Source: Psychrobacter pasteurii (lineage in GTDB: Bacteria > Pseudomonadota > Gammaproteobacteria > Pseudomonadales > Moraxellaceae). From it: DNA of 37,940 nt. The notes below the pieces were generated by a model. That model searched no databases. It saw only the letters and a list, made by a program, of their open reading frames with translations, and had not been told where the DNA came from. Both the position numbers and the translations under genes were made by a program. The stretch spans positions 1 to 37,940 of the forward strand of contig NZ_FUGD01000128.1 of the NCBI RefSeq assembly GCF_900162815.1, written 5' to 3'. Below are positions 1 to 8,212 of this stretch, piece by piece. The first letter of the stretch is position 1. Every line of letters begins with the position of its first letter.

Positions 1-36
1 TCTAAAAAACTGGAAAATCACTTTAAAGCCTTTGAT

Positions 37-240
37 TTAGCTTTCTTTTACATCAATCATGGGTATGTCTAATGTTAGCCTACTTTTTGAACCACCACCA
101 AGATATAGACTATCTTTGATAGCATCAATTATAGTGTATGATTTAAAGATGATCAACAACTGTTTAGATACCTGTAACAATGTTTTTGTAGCCAAAGTCG
201 CAAAAACTGAGGTATTAGTTACAAAAATGACCCAATCTAA
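37..240 (-). pseudogene. possible C-terminal remnant of an IS4-type transposase
   Basis: An open frame of 67 codons on the minus strand ends in TAA at 37-39. It has no start codon at its upstream edge, where another TAA immediately precedes it. The translation contains LDWVIFVTNTS followed about 20 residues later by QLLIIFKSYTIIDAI. This spacing resembles the C-terminal part of IS4-family (DDE_Tnp_1) transposases, where a W-hydrophobic-VTN strand is followed by a helix of the type RWQIELLFK and then ID. The conserved RW and E positions are not preserved, which suggests decay. The rest of the transposase and clear inverted repeats are not visible. It could equally be a chance open frame; the assignment is inference from motif resemblance. 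Confidence 0.3.
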
Positions 241-295
241 TTATGCTACCCTGAAATAGAATTAAAGCCCTATAATATTAAAAAAGGAGTCGATA

Positions 296-1183
296 GTGAG
301 TCATTTTTCAACGGTAAGCTCCGATAACCTCAAAGAGCCCAACTTATTAATTATTGGTCAAGGCGACATAGGCTTAGCAGTAACCAATAGATTGGCTGAG
401 CAACAAGTTAAGGTCACTGGCTTGGCCAGAGGAGAGAAGCACGCCTATGATTTACATCAACGGGCTCACTATATTCAAGCCGATGCGCTAAAGTTAACTG
501 CAGATCAGATTAAAGATTTTACTCATATCGCAATAATAGTTACCCCCGACACTTATGAGGCAGATAACTATAAAAATACTTATTTAGGCATTGCACAGCA
601 CATTGCTGAACTGCAAAGCCAATTGCCGCAACTAACAAGGGTGGTGTTCATATCTTCAACCGGAGTGTATGGACAAGACAATGGAGAGTGGATAGATGAA
701 ACGGTTGAGCCACAGCTACCCAAGCGTGAAGCCTCCCAATATATCCTGCGAGCTGAGCAGGTACTGCAGCAAGCTTACGGTAATCGTGCCATAATTATTC
801 GTCCCAGTGGTATTTATGGCAAGCAGCGCCTAATGCGGGTGCGTAAAGCAAAAGAAGCTGAAAAACAGCCGATGCCTCGCTATGCCTGGACCAATAGAAT
901 TATGGACATCGACTTAGTAACTATTATTACTCGGATTTTGACTTTATCTAAGTCTGAAGAGCTAAAGCCTATATATCTGGCCACCGATTATGCTCCAGTA
1001 ACCTCTTTTGAGTTAACTACTTGGTTGGCTACACAATTAAATAGTACTGCGCCTAGTATTAAGCCTGGTAGTACTACGGAGACTCAACCCACTGGTAAGC
1101 GTCTGCATAGCAATATACCCCGTGACTGGCTACAGTTTCCTGATTGGCAAAGTGGCTATAGTCATATTTTACAATCTAAATAG
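296..1183 (+). CDS. YeeZ-like NAD(P)-binding Rossmann-fold protein, SDR/epimerase superfamily
   Basis: A 295-residue protein of the extended short-chain dehydrogenase/NAD-dependent epimerase superfamily, closest in layout to E. coli YeeZ, whose substrate is not established. The dinucleotide-binding motif GQGDIG lies at residues 21-26 after a hydrophobic strand (LLIIG). The segment VVFISSTGVYG followed by an acidic stretch and a later IIIRPSGIYG are typical of epimerase-like members; the second half is the variable substrate region. The start is GTG at 296, chosen because AAAAAGGAGT lies just upstream with about 6 bases of spacing. The next gene is 85 bases downstream on the same strand. The exact reaction cannot be read from the sequence. 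Confidence 0.85.
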   Translation: MSHFSTVSSDNLKEPNLLIIGQGDIGLAVTNRLAEQQVKVTGLARGEKHAYDLHQRAHYIQADALKLTADQIKDFTHIAIIVTPDTYEADNYKNTYLGIAQHIAELQSQLPQLTRVVFISSTGVYGQDNGEWIDETVEPQLPKREASQYILRAEQVLQQAYGNRAIIIRPSGIYGKQRLMRVRKAKEAEKQPMPRYAWTNRIMDIDLVTIITRILTLSKSEELKPIYLATDYAPVTSFELTTWLATQLNSTAPSIKPGSTTETQPTGKRLHSNIPRDWLQFPDWQSGYSHILQSK

Positions 1184-1268
1184 AGGGCGGTAAGATAGCC
1201 GTTTATTTTGATAAATTCTAGTGGCTTTAATTCCCAATATACCATTGCCTAAAAAGCACGTATTATAG

Positions 1269-2306
1269 GTGGGGAATATATATAATAATGAGGGTAACTT
1301 GCGAACGGATAGTTTAAACAATACTGATAACGAAGACTTGATTGCTCAGTCTTTCTTACAAAATCAAATTGAGTATTCCGGAATGAGACATCCTAATTTT
1401 CATTCATCTATGGCCACTGTAAATCCCGATCGCCCTTTGACTGATATCCCCGAGCCTGCCCCTCGCTATCAACAAAAATTGGGTAAGTTATTGTCGCTGT
1501 ACAATACTTCTCCTAAACAAAAAAATCTCGATGAAGCCTCTATGTGGCAGCTAATTGCCTCACCTGAGCTTGCTTCACATTTAGATTTGCTGCAGCTGGG
1601 TGGGCTAATTAATTTGCCGACTCAGTTTTTTGAGCCTAAGCCCAACTGTGAGGCGAAGCTTTTATCTCCTTTGACAGAGATGTCTTTATTAGATATTTCT
1701 GATATCTACCAAGTTTGTGCTAAATATCCAACTTTGACTCGTTATGGCTTTAAGAGTAGCAGTGAGACTCAAAAGCTAGTGGATACTAAGCCTGAAATGG
1801 CCAGTGATGGTAGTGCTAGCCACTTATCTCAAGTTATGCCAGAGATGATAAATGACTTGTTTGCCCCCAGTTGGGAGACAATCTTATATCCTGAGCGTTT
1901 TGATAATGAAGTGGACAGTTTAACCACTGATATATGGGCTTGTAGTACAGCGGTACATATCTTAAAGCAGTGTCAGACGCGTCAAAGTATCAATCGCAGT
2001 TTAACCGCAAAGCAGATATGTCAGCACATGCGTAGTTACGTTTTAAGCCAATGTAATGAGCATCCACAGTTTGAAAAACAGTACCGACAAATTAGATTGT
2101 TTGAGGGGCACGTTGTGGTAGCGGCCAGTTATTTAGGTCTCAATGTTGTTCATGCTAGCAAGCATTCATCAGCTTCTACTGTGAATAATAAAGGAGAGAC
2201 TAGCGGCAATTTAGGACAGGCAATTTATATCACTGTCTCCTCTCAATCCTCCTTATTTATCCGATACCCCAACCTGAGTAGTTATTATATTAATGGTTGG
2301 TCATAA
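1269..2306 (+). CDS. hypothetical protein, family not recognised
   Basis: A long open frame of up to 345 residues between the YeeZ-like gene and pyrE. I do not recognise a family. The protein has no signal peptide or obvious membrane segment. The N-terminal 60 residues are polar and probably disordered; the middle and C-terminal parts look folded, with helix-like stretches such as SLTAKQICQHMRSYVLSQC and a hydrophobic stretch GHVVVAASYLGLNVVHA. The start is uncertain. GTG at 1269 has a poor ribosome site, while TTG at 1299 has GAGGG (1290-1294) 4-5 bases upstream and may be the real start, giving 335 residues. Codon usage looks like its neighbours. Function unknown; cytoplasmic location is inferred. 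Confidence 0.7.
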   Translation: MGNIYNNEGNLRTDSLNNTDNEDLIAQSFLQNQIEYSGMRHPNFHSSMATVNPDRPLTDIPEPAPRYQQKLGKLLSLYNTSPKQKNLDEASMWQLIASPELASHLDLLQLGGLINLPTQFFEPKPNCEAKLLSPLTEMSLLDISDIYQVCAKYPTLTRYGFKSSSETQKLVDTKPEMASDGSASHLSQVMPEMINDLFAPSWETILYPERFDNEVDSLTTDIWACSTAVHILKQCQTRQSINRSLTAKQICQHMRSYVLSQCNEHPQFEKQYRQIRLFEGHVVVAASYLGLNVVHASKHSSASTVNNKGETSGNLGQAIYITVSSQSSLFIRYPNLSSYYINGWS

Positions 2307-2345
2307 ATAGCTTTATCAACACCTGCATTAACACAGCATAAGGGC

Positions 2346-2351
2346 TATAAT
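2346..2351 (+). promoter_or_regulatory. candidate -10 element upstream of pyrE
   Basis: A perfect TATAAT hexamer lies 104 bases before the pyrE start. No good -35 hexamer sits at 16-18 bases, so this is tentative. The roughly 95-base leader it would give is AT-rich and contains no obvious attenuator ahead of pyrE. Confidence 0.35.
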
Positions 2352-2454
2352 ACCGGCCTTTATTCAACTGATTTTGTGGTCAGGACTTTGGTTTAATAAG
2401 AGCTTATTAAGCTAAAAGTTAATATAAATTTTCATTGGTTTCATAGGATTATTC

Positions 2455-3129
2455 ATGGCAGTTCCTCCTTCAACTAGCACATTTAGTAGCAGTGACTTCA
2501 TTCAACTGGCTTTATCAAACGATGTTTTGAAGTTTGGTGAGTATGTCCTTAAATCAGGTCGTATTAGCCCCTACTTTTTTAATGCGGGTCTATTGGCAAC
2601 AGGCGAGACACTTTCACTATTGGCCAATGGCTATGCTCAAGCTTTAGCAGAGCAAGTAAAGCAGTCTGAGAGTGATGAATTAGTTATATTTGGCGCCGCT
2701 TATAAAGGCATTCCTTTTGTGGCAGCGACCGCTCAGGCTCTGTGGAATAACCATGGTATCAATGCACGTTGGGGTTATAACCGTAAAGAAGCCAAGGATC
2801 ACGGTGAGGGCGGAAATCTAGTCGGAGCCGATGTCAGTGGCAAAGCAGTGTGGGTCTTAGATGACGTAATTACTGCCGGTACAGCAATGCGAGAAGTGGT
2901 AGAAATTCTTAGTGCAGCGGGCGCAACTGTCGCTGGTATCATTGTGGCATTAGACCGTAAAGAGCGTGGCCAAAATGAGCAATCTGCCATTCAAGAATTG
3001 GCGCAAAGCTTGGAAGTTCCCGTTCAAGCCTTGGTAGATATAGACGATATCATTGATTATGTGGCCAAACATGGTGAGCCTAATCAGTTGGCTAAAATGC
3101 GTCATTACCGTGAGCAATACGGCGTTTAA
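2455..3129 (+). CDS. pyrE: orotate phosphoribosyltransferase
   Basis: PyrE transfers ribose 5-phosphate from PRPP to orotate to give OMP in de novo pyrimidine synthesis; it acts in the cytoplasm as a dimer. The 224-residue protein is slightly longer than E. coli PyrE (213). Diagnostic parts are the N-terminal segment FGEYVLKSGRISPYFFNAG, the flexible catalytic loop RKEAKDHGEGG, and the PRPP-binding motif VWVLDDVITAGTAMRE. The ATG start has AGGA 6 bases upstream. It stands alone, with a 148-base gap before the co-directional hypothetical gene and a hairpin terminator after it. The family assignment is secure. Confidence 0.97.
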   Translation: MAVPPSTSTFSSSDFIQLALSNDVLKFGEYVLKSGRISPYFFNAGLLATGETLSLLANGYAQALAEQVKQSESDELVIFGAAYKGIPFVAATAQALWNNHGINARWGYNRKEAKDHGEGGNLVGADVSGKAVWVLDDVITAGTAMREVVEILSAAGATVAGIIVALDRKERGQNEQSAIQELAQSLEVPVQALVDIDDIIDYVAKHGEPNQLAKMRHYREQYGV

Positions 3130-3212
3130 GCCAATAGCCGATTAACAAAAGTGGATTAGCAAAACCTTGGTTTTGTATCGCTAATATCATTTTTTGTCAA
3201 TTTTTTATACCC

Positions 3213-3244
3213 AAGCTGTCAATCTTAGGTTGGCAGCTTTATTA
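3213..3244 (+). terminator. probable terminator after pyrE
   Basis: AAGCTGTCAA pairs with TTGGCAGCTT around a 7-base loop (10 pairs, one G-T wobble), followed by TTTATT. A second hairpin just upstream has the core CAAAACC-TT-GGTTTTG, starting near 3160. The T-tract is interrupted, so strength is uncertain. Confidence 0.5.
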
Positions 3245-3309
3245 TAGCTAGCCATAATATAACTATAATTATTTATCTGTCATAGGCAGTCTAATCGGAG
3301 TAACTTATC

Positions 3310-4281
3310 ATGAGTCAACAATCAAACAATAAGCCACTGAATATTTTAGTGGTCATGGATCCTATTGAAACTGTTAACTATAAAAAGGATTCAAGTCTGG
3401 CAATGATGTGGTCTGCCAGTGATCGTGGCCATGATTTAGGCTACTGCCAAATTCATGATATGTGGTTGGATAGAGGTGAGCTTAAAGTAGATGCTCAAAA
3501 AGTAACCGTTCGTCGTGATCCACAAGATTTTTATAGCCTTGAAGAGAAGGTTACGCAGCCCATTACTGACTATGATGTGATTTTAATGCGCAAGGATCCG
3601 CCATTTAATATGCGCTTTTTATATAGCACGTATATGCTTGATCATGCAAAAAATGCTGGCGTGTTGGTGGTTAATGATCCGCAGGCCATTCGTGACTGTA
3701 ATGAAAAACTATTTGCCACTTGGTTTAGTGACTTAATGAGTCCAACCATTGTGACCAGCAAACAATCTCATATTCGTAAGTTTATCGCTGAACAACAAGA
3801 TGTCATCGTTAAGCCTTTAGATGGTATGGGCGGTACCGGTATCTTTAGACTAACAGCCGATAGCCCAAACATTGGTGCCACACTTGAAATGCTAACGGAG
3901 CTTGAGACACTGCCAATCATGGCTCAGCGTTATTTGCCTGAGATTAAAGAGGGCGACAAGCGTATTTTGATTGTTGATGGTGAGATTGTTCCCTTTAGCT
4001 TGGCTCGTATCCCAACCAAAGGGGAGACTCGAGGTAACTTGGCCGCTGGTGGCGAAGGCGTTGCTATGAAAGTAACAGAACAAGAAATGGCAGTGGCAAA
4101 ACAAGTAGCCCCTATCGTTAAAGAAAAAGGGCTGATGTTTGTCGGTCTAGATGTTATCGGCGGCAAAATCACTGAAATTAATGTGACCAGTCCAACTTGT
4201 ATTCGTGAAATTAATGATCAATGTGGTACGGATATCGCTACCGACTTAATTATCGCTATTGAAAACAAAGTAAAATCATAA
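3310..4281 (+). CDS. gshB: glutathione synthetase
   Basis: GshB joins gamma-glutamylcysteine and glycine with ATP to give glutathione, in the cytoplasm. The 323-residue length fits the family (about 315). The N-terminal pre-ATP-grasp domain begins ILVVMDPIETVNYKKDSSLAM, which is diagnostic. The ATP-grasp part shows IVKPLDGMGGTGIFRL and the C-terminal metal and nucleotide motif INVTSPTCIREIND. The ATG start has GGAG about 9 bases upstream. It is a single gene between pyrE and a secreted DUF2147 gene; gshA is not in the window. No regulatory site was recognised beyond a TATAAT at 3264-3269 in its upstream gap. Confidence 0.97.
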   Translation: MSQQSNNKPLNILVVMDPIETVNYKKDSSLAMMWSASDRGHDLGYCQIHDMWLDRGELKVDAQKVTVRRDPQDFYSLEEKVTQPITDYDVILMRKDPPFNMRFLYSTYMLDHAKNAGVLVVNDPQAIRDCNEKLFATWFSDLMSPTIVTSKQSHIRKFIAEQQDVIVKPLDGMGGTGIFRLTADSPNIGATLEMLTELETLPIMAQRYLPEIKEGDKRILIVDGEIVPFSLARIPTKGETRGNLAAGGEGVAMKVTEQEMAVAKQVAPIVKEKGLMFVGLDVIGGKITEINVTSPTCIREINDQCGTDIATDLIIAIENKVKS

Positions 4282-4375
4282 GGTTACAGTCTTAAGTATT
4301 TTTGCGAAAAGCCTAAGTAGAAATAATGTAGCAATATAAGATTAAGTTTATGTAACAATTAAGTTAAATTTTTAG

Positions 4376-4383
4376 CGACATAC
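4376..4383 (+). promoter_or_regulatory. CGACATAC motif upstream of first DUF2147 gene
   Basis: CGACATAC lies 134 bases before the start at 4518. Related CGACATA motifs occur before the second DUF2147 gene (37122-37130) and before the flavin-binding stress gene (27134-27140 and, inverted, 27163-27169). Downstream of it are promoter-like hexamers, TTGATT (4387-4392) and TATGAT (4409-4414) 16 bases apart. A regulator-binding role is inference only. Confidence 0.2.
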
Positions 4384-4517
4384 ACATTGATTTTTTGTTA
4401 CAGTTCTCTATGATTGCTACTATTATGAGCTGTGAGCGACAGGCTTAGCCTTTGTCTAGAGTGATTGTTAATAGTAGCGCCATTAGCTTTTCAATTAGTT
4501 TGATACAAGGAAGTATT

Positions 4518-4961
4518 ATGAACACTTTTGCAAAATCTCTTTTACTAACTGCTGGTTTAGCATTTGGTTTTAGTGCCGGTGCTGCTGACCAACTAAACAA
4601 CACCAAATGGACTACTTATAATGACAATGGTAAGCCTGATGCGGTGATTCAGTTTAGTGAAAGCAACGGCAAGCTTTCTGCAAAAATTGTAGAAGTACTG
4701 GATCCTCGTGCAGCCAATAAGTCTGTTTGTGATACCTGTAAAGGTAAGTTTAAGAACAAACCTCTAACCGGAGCGACGGTACTTTGGGATCTTAAAGCAG
4801 ATCCAAAAAACCCTAATAAATATGCGGGTGGTAAAGGTATTGAGCCTGAAACAGGCATGACCTTCTCAGGTAAAGCTGAGTTAAATGGTAATACCTTAAA
4901 ATTACGAGGCTATAAAGGCATTTCCTTCATAGGCAAAACTCGTACATTAAAACGCCGTTAG
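4518..4961 (+). CDS. secreted DUF2147 family protein (copy 1)
   Basis: A 147-residue exported protein of the DUF2147 family, whose biochemical role is unknown. Residues 1-23 form a typical Sec signal peptide (MNTFAKSLLLTAGLAFGFSAGAA), so the mature protein starts near DQLNNTKW. The mature part carries the family layout: an N-terminal W-containing strand, a VCDTCKG CxxC pair, KPLTGATVLWDLK, then GGKGIEPETGMTFSGKAEL and a basic C-terminus. The frame is open further upstream, but ATG at 4518 was chosen because AAGGAAG lies 5 bases before it and the signal peptide begins there. A paralogue with the same architecture lies at 37321-37770. A periplasmic location is inferred. Confidence 0.9.
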   Translation: MNTFAKSLLLTAGLAFGFSAGAADQLNNTKWTTYNDNGKPDAVIQFSESNGKLSAKIVEVLDPRAANKSVCDTCKGKFKNKPLTGATVLWDLKADPKNPNKYAGGKGIEPETGMTFSGKAELNGNTLKLRGYKGISFIGKTRTLKRR

Positions 4962-5132
4962 GATAGGTTTGCTTAGCGTTAAAAGCTTAGTAATGGGTAT
5001 GCGTTATTTGATTTGTTCAGTAAAAATTTCTGTTAGCTAGATAGTGATAGAGTATCGTAACATGTGTTTTTTTACCGTCATAACTGAGCAAATCTCTAAA
5101 TTTGATACCCCCAAGTTTTGACCCAAGATTTT

Positions 5133-5167
5133 AGCCAAGCTGCGATTCATTCGTGGCTTGGTTTTTT
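5133..5167 (+). terminator. intrinsic terminator after DUF2147 gene
   Basis: CCAAGC pairs with GCTTGG, with a smaller inner CGA/TCG stem, and is followed by six T residues. It lies about 170 bases past the DUF2147 stop codon and isolates that gene from murG. Confidence 0.7.
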
Positions 5168-5227
5168 GTTTTTATGCGATTTTGCTAGAGGCTGTTCTCA
5201 GTAAAATAACCGCTATTTTTTATTAAG

Positions 5228-5287
5228 AGCTTTATTAAAAGCTTTATTAAAAGTTTGAGCAAAAGCTTGAATAAAAGCCTGAGGGAT
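5228..5287 (+). repeat. degenerate 12-base tandem repeat
   Basis: Four full copies and a partial fifth with period 12: AGCTTTATTAAA (5228-5239), AGCTTTATTAAA (5240-5251), AGTTTGAGCAAA (5252-5263), AGCTTGAATAAA (5264-5275), then AGCCTGAGG. The first two copies are identical; the others drift. It is intergenic, 120 bases upstream of murG. Confidence 0.75.
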
Positions 5288-5343
5288 TGGTGTAAAATAA
5301 AGTGCTTTGTGAAAAGCGCGTCATCGCCTAAGCTCATTATTTA

Positions 5344-5352
5344 TGCTATGAT
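5344..5352 (+). promoter_or_regulatory. extended -10 promoter element for murG
   Basis: TGCTATGAT, a TGn-extended -10, lies 55 bases before the murG start. No convincing -35 is present, as is acceptable for extended -10 promoters. The same TGCTAT-AT form occurs before ftsH and purL. Confidence 0.4.
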
Positions 5353-5406
5353 TTTTTCAGTTTTCGTATAGACCTATTTTATCTAAAAAATCTAGGAGAT
5401 TTTGCT

Positions 5407-6564
5407 GTGTCTGAGACCTCTGCTGTAAACAATACGCCTGAAAATAGCGTGCCTGCTAAGGCGGCAAATATCGCTCCAAATATATTGATGATGGCGGCAG
5501 GTACAGGCGGACATGTATTTCCAGCATTGGCAGTAGCAGAAGAGCTTACCAAGCGAGGTGCTAAGGTACACTGGCTTGGCACTCCTCAGGGTATGGAAAA
5601 TGACTTGGTTCGCCCAGTAGGCTATACGTTTCACACCATCGATATGCAAGGCCTGCGTGGAAAAGGGATTGGTAGAATTTTAAAAATGCCTTTTACCCTA
5701 TCTCAAGCCATGTTAGCCAGTATCCGAATTATCAAAAGAAATAATATAGATGCTGTCGTGGGCTTCGGGGGCTATGTTAGTGCGCCAGGTGGCTTGGCGG
5801 CGAAGGCAACTGGAACTCCGCTAATTATTCATGAGCAAAATGCCATTGCGGGAATGAGTAATCGCTACTTAGCTAAATTGGCTACCAAAGTGTTGCAAGC
5901 ATTTCCTAATACTTTCGGGGATAGTGAAAGTCCAGAGAACCCTAAGCTTGAAACTGTGGGCAACCCAGTACGTGATGCTATCTGCAAAATACCTGGACCC
6001 GAAGAGCGTTATGACTTAAGTGATGATAGTCCGCTAAAACTTTTAGTAGTCGGCGGCTCGCTAGGAGCAGAAGCTTTAAACAAAACGGTACCGGCAGCTT
6101 TAGCACAGATAGATAAGCCAATTGCCGTCTATCATCAGTGTGGTCGCAATAACTTAGCAAGCACTCAAAACAATTATGGCCCAGTAGACAGAACCGTGCA
6201 TAATGTTACGGTTAAGCCTTTTATCGATAATATGGCCGATGCCTATGCTTGGGCCGATGTGATTGTGTGCCGAGCAGGGGCTTTGACCGTTACTGAAGTA
6301 CAAAATGTGGGCTTAGCGGCTATTTTTGTGCCGCTACCTCATGCGGTAGATGACCATCAAACGGCTAACGCACGGTCTTTGGCCATTGAAGATGCGGCTT
6401 ATCTGATACCACAAAGTAAATTAACGCCAGATTATTTAGCTCAGACTTTGTTAGATTTGGATCGAGAAAAGTGTAAAAAAATGGCTGAAAAAGGTAAGGC
6501 CTTAGCCAACCCTGGGTCTACGGTCATGACAGCTGACTTTATCTGGAATCAAATTACCAAATAA
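5407..6564 (+). CDS. murG: UDP-GlcNAc:undecaprenyl-PP-MurNAc-pentapeptide GlcNAc transferase
   Basis: MurG converts lipid I to lipid II by adding GlcNAc, on the inner face of the cytoplasmic membrane. The 385-residue protein has the GT-B fold signatures: AAGTGGHVFPALAVAEEL (about residues 30-47), GLRGKG, the G-rich loop VGFGGYVSAPGG, HEQNAIAGMSNR, and the C-terminal donor-site motif VCRAGALTVTEV followed by LPHAVDDHQTANA. It is longer than E. coli MurG (355) because about 20 polar residues precede the glycosyltransferase domain. The start is GTG at 5407 with TAGGAGA 8 bases upstream; no later ATG precedes the glycine loop in a usable position. It heads the shortened dcw run, with murC 95 bases downstream. 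Confidence 0.97.
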   Translation: MSETSAVNNTPENSVPAKAANIAPNILMMAAGTGGHVFPALAVAEELTKRGAKVHWLGTPQGMENDLVRPVGYTFHTIDMQGLRGKGIGRILKMPFTLSQAMLASIRIIKRNNIDAVVGFGGYVSAPGGLAAKATGTPLIIHEQNAIAGMSNRYLAKLATKVLQAFPNTFGDSESPENPKLETVGNPVRDAICKIPGPEERYDLSDDSPLKLLVVGGSLGAEALNKTVPAALAQIDKPIAVYHQCGRNNLASTQNNYGPVDRTVHNVTVKPFIDNMADAYAWADVIVCRAGALTVTEVQNVGLAAIFVPLPHAVDDHQTANARSLAIEDAAYLIPQSKLTPDYLAQTLLDLDREKCKKMAEKGKALANPGSTVMTADFIWNQITK

Positions 6565-6659
6565 GCTTGTCTTTTGTAGACTGGCTGAAAAAAATTAAAT
6601 GAGCCTGTGGATGGCCACAGCCCAAAATTCGTTTTATCTATTAGAAAAAAGAGATCTAT

Positions 6660-8090
6660 ATGTCAAAAACACATCTGCGCAAAAGATTAATTGAGATTCC
6701 TGAAATGCGTCGTATTAAGTGTATTCACTTTATCGGCATTGGCGGGGCAGGGATGTGTGGAATCGCCGAGGTAATGAAAAACCAAGGCTATGAGGTCAGT
6801 GGCTCAGATATCAAAGAAAGTGCGGTCACGAAAAGACTGCAAAGTTTAGGCATTCACGTCTTTATCGGTCATGATTCCAAAAATATCGCAAACGCAGATG
6901 TCATCGTGGTGTCTTCAGCGATTGATCGCGAAAACCCTGAGATTCAAGCTGCCCTGAAGGCTCAGCTTCCTGTGGTACGTCGTGCAGACATGCTGGGTGA
7001 GTTGATGCGTTATCGTCATGGTATTGCCGTTGCTGGTGCCCATGGTAAAACCACAACCACCAGTCTGCTAACCATGATGATGACAGAAGCAGGTCTAGAC
7101 CCTACTTATGTTATTGGCGGAAAACTTAATGCTTCTGGTAAGAATGCTTCGTTAGGCGAGAGCCGTTATTTAATTGCAGAAGCGGATGAGTCGGATGCTT
7201 CGTTTTTAACGCTACACCCAATGGCAGCGATTGTCACTAATATTGACCAAGATCACATGGAAACTTATGGCAATAGCTTTGATAAGCTAAAAGCTGCCTA
7301 TATCCAGTTTTTACAAAACATGCCATTTTATGGTTTAGCTGTGGTCTGCGGTGATGACAAAGAGCTTTACGCTATGATCGATGATATCGGTCGACCTGTA
7401 TTGACTTTTGGATTTGAACCACACAATAATGTTCAAGCCACAGATGTACGCGTGGAAGGGACTAAGACCCACTTTACTGTATTACGTAAAGACCATGAAC
7501 CGCTACAACTGACGCTAAATATTCCAGGTCAGCACAACGTATTGAATGCCCTAGCTGCAATTACGATGGCAACAGATGAAGGCGTTGATAACGAAGCTAT
7601 TAAACGTGCATTGGCTAAATTTGCTGGCGTAGGTCGCCGTTTTGAGCAGCAAGCTTGTGTTAAAAAAGACGATGGCGATGTGCTATTAATTGATGATTAT
7701 GGCCATCACCCAGTTGAGGTTGCCGCCACTATTAAAGCTGCACGTGAAAGTTATCCAGAGCGCCGCTTAGTTATGTTGTTCCAACCACACCGTTATAGCC
7801 GTACTCGCGACTGTTATGATGATTTTGTGGCTGTATTATCGCAAGTAGATGAGCTCATGCTATTAGACGTTTATAGTGCAGGTGAGACACCTATTGTCGG
7901 CGCTGATACTAAGTCACTAGCACGCAGTATTCGCTTACGTGGTGAGGTCGAGCCAATGATCGTTGATAAAGACGAGTTGGCACCAGCCATGCAGCGAGTC
8001 TTAAAGGCAGGCGATATGTTAATTACTCAAGGGGCGGGTAATGTGGGTCAGCTTTGCCAAGAGTTGGCTGCCAACGACCTTTATATTTAA
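6660..8090 (+). CDS. murC: UDP-N-acetylmuramate--L-alanine ligase
   Basis: MurC adds L-alanine to UDP-MurNAc with ATP, the first amino-acid step of peptidoglycan precursor synthesis, in the cytoplasm. The 476 residues match the usual length. The N-terminal Rossmann-like UDP-binding domain has [18 protein letters not shown] (22-39). The central ATPase domain has the P-loop GAHGKTTTT (126-134) and [10 protein letters not shown]. The C-terminal ligase domain has [14 protein letters not shown] and FQPHRYSRT. The ATG start has AAAAAAGAGA just upstream. It sits 95 bases after murG and 122 before ddl. A weak hairpin around GCTTTAAAGC lies just after the stop (8107-8126). Confidence 0.98.
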   Translation: MSKTHLRKRLIEIPEMRRIKCIHFIGIGGAGMCGIAEVMKNQGYEVSGSDIKESAVTKRLQSLGIHVFIGHDSKNIANADVIVVSSAIDRENPEIQAALKAQLPVVRRADMLGELMRYRHGIAVAGAHGKTTTTSLLTMMMTEAGLDPTYVIGGKLNASGKNASLGESRYLIAEADESDASFLTLHPMAAIVTNIDQDHMETYGNSFDKLKAAYIQFLQNMPFYGLAVVCGDDKELYAMIDDIGRPVLTFGFEPHNNVQATDVRVEGTKTHFTVLRKDHEPLQLTLNIPGQHNVLNALAAITMATDEGVDNEAIKRALAKFAGVGRRFEQQACVKKDDGDVLLIDDYGHHPVEVAATIKAARESYPERRLVMLFQPHRYSRTRDCYDDFVAVLSQVDELMLLDVYSAGETPIVGADTKSLARSIRLRGEVEPMIVDKDELAPAMQRVLKAGDMLITQGAGNVGQLCQELAANDLYI

Positions 8091-8212
8091 TTTGTAACTA
8101 TTATTATTAGGCTTTAAAGCTAATTTTACCTATACTATTTAAAAGTGGACTGCATGCGCTCTGTGTATCTGTCCACACTGATTATTATTTGCCACAACTC
8201 TAACTGTTTAAG

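Larger units (their letters stand above)
4962..5406 (+). other. 445-base gap between DUF2147 gene and murG
   Basis: No gene is visible. The gap holds a strong terminator (5133-5167), a 12-base tandem repeat (5228-5287) and an extended -10 element before murG (5344-5352). It takes the place where ftsW would sit upstream of murG in the standard dcw order. Confidence 0.7.

Noticed and set aside
59-259. Plus-strand open frame of 66 codons
   Set aside because: No ribosome site and no recognisable protein features; the opposite strand gives a better protein-like reading.
5228-5287. CRISPR-like array at the murG upstream repeat
   Set aside because: Repeats are 12 bases and directly adjacent, without spacers; no cas genes in the window.
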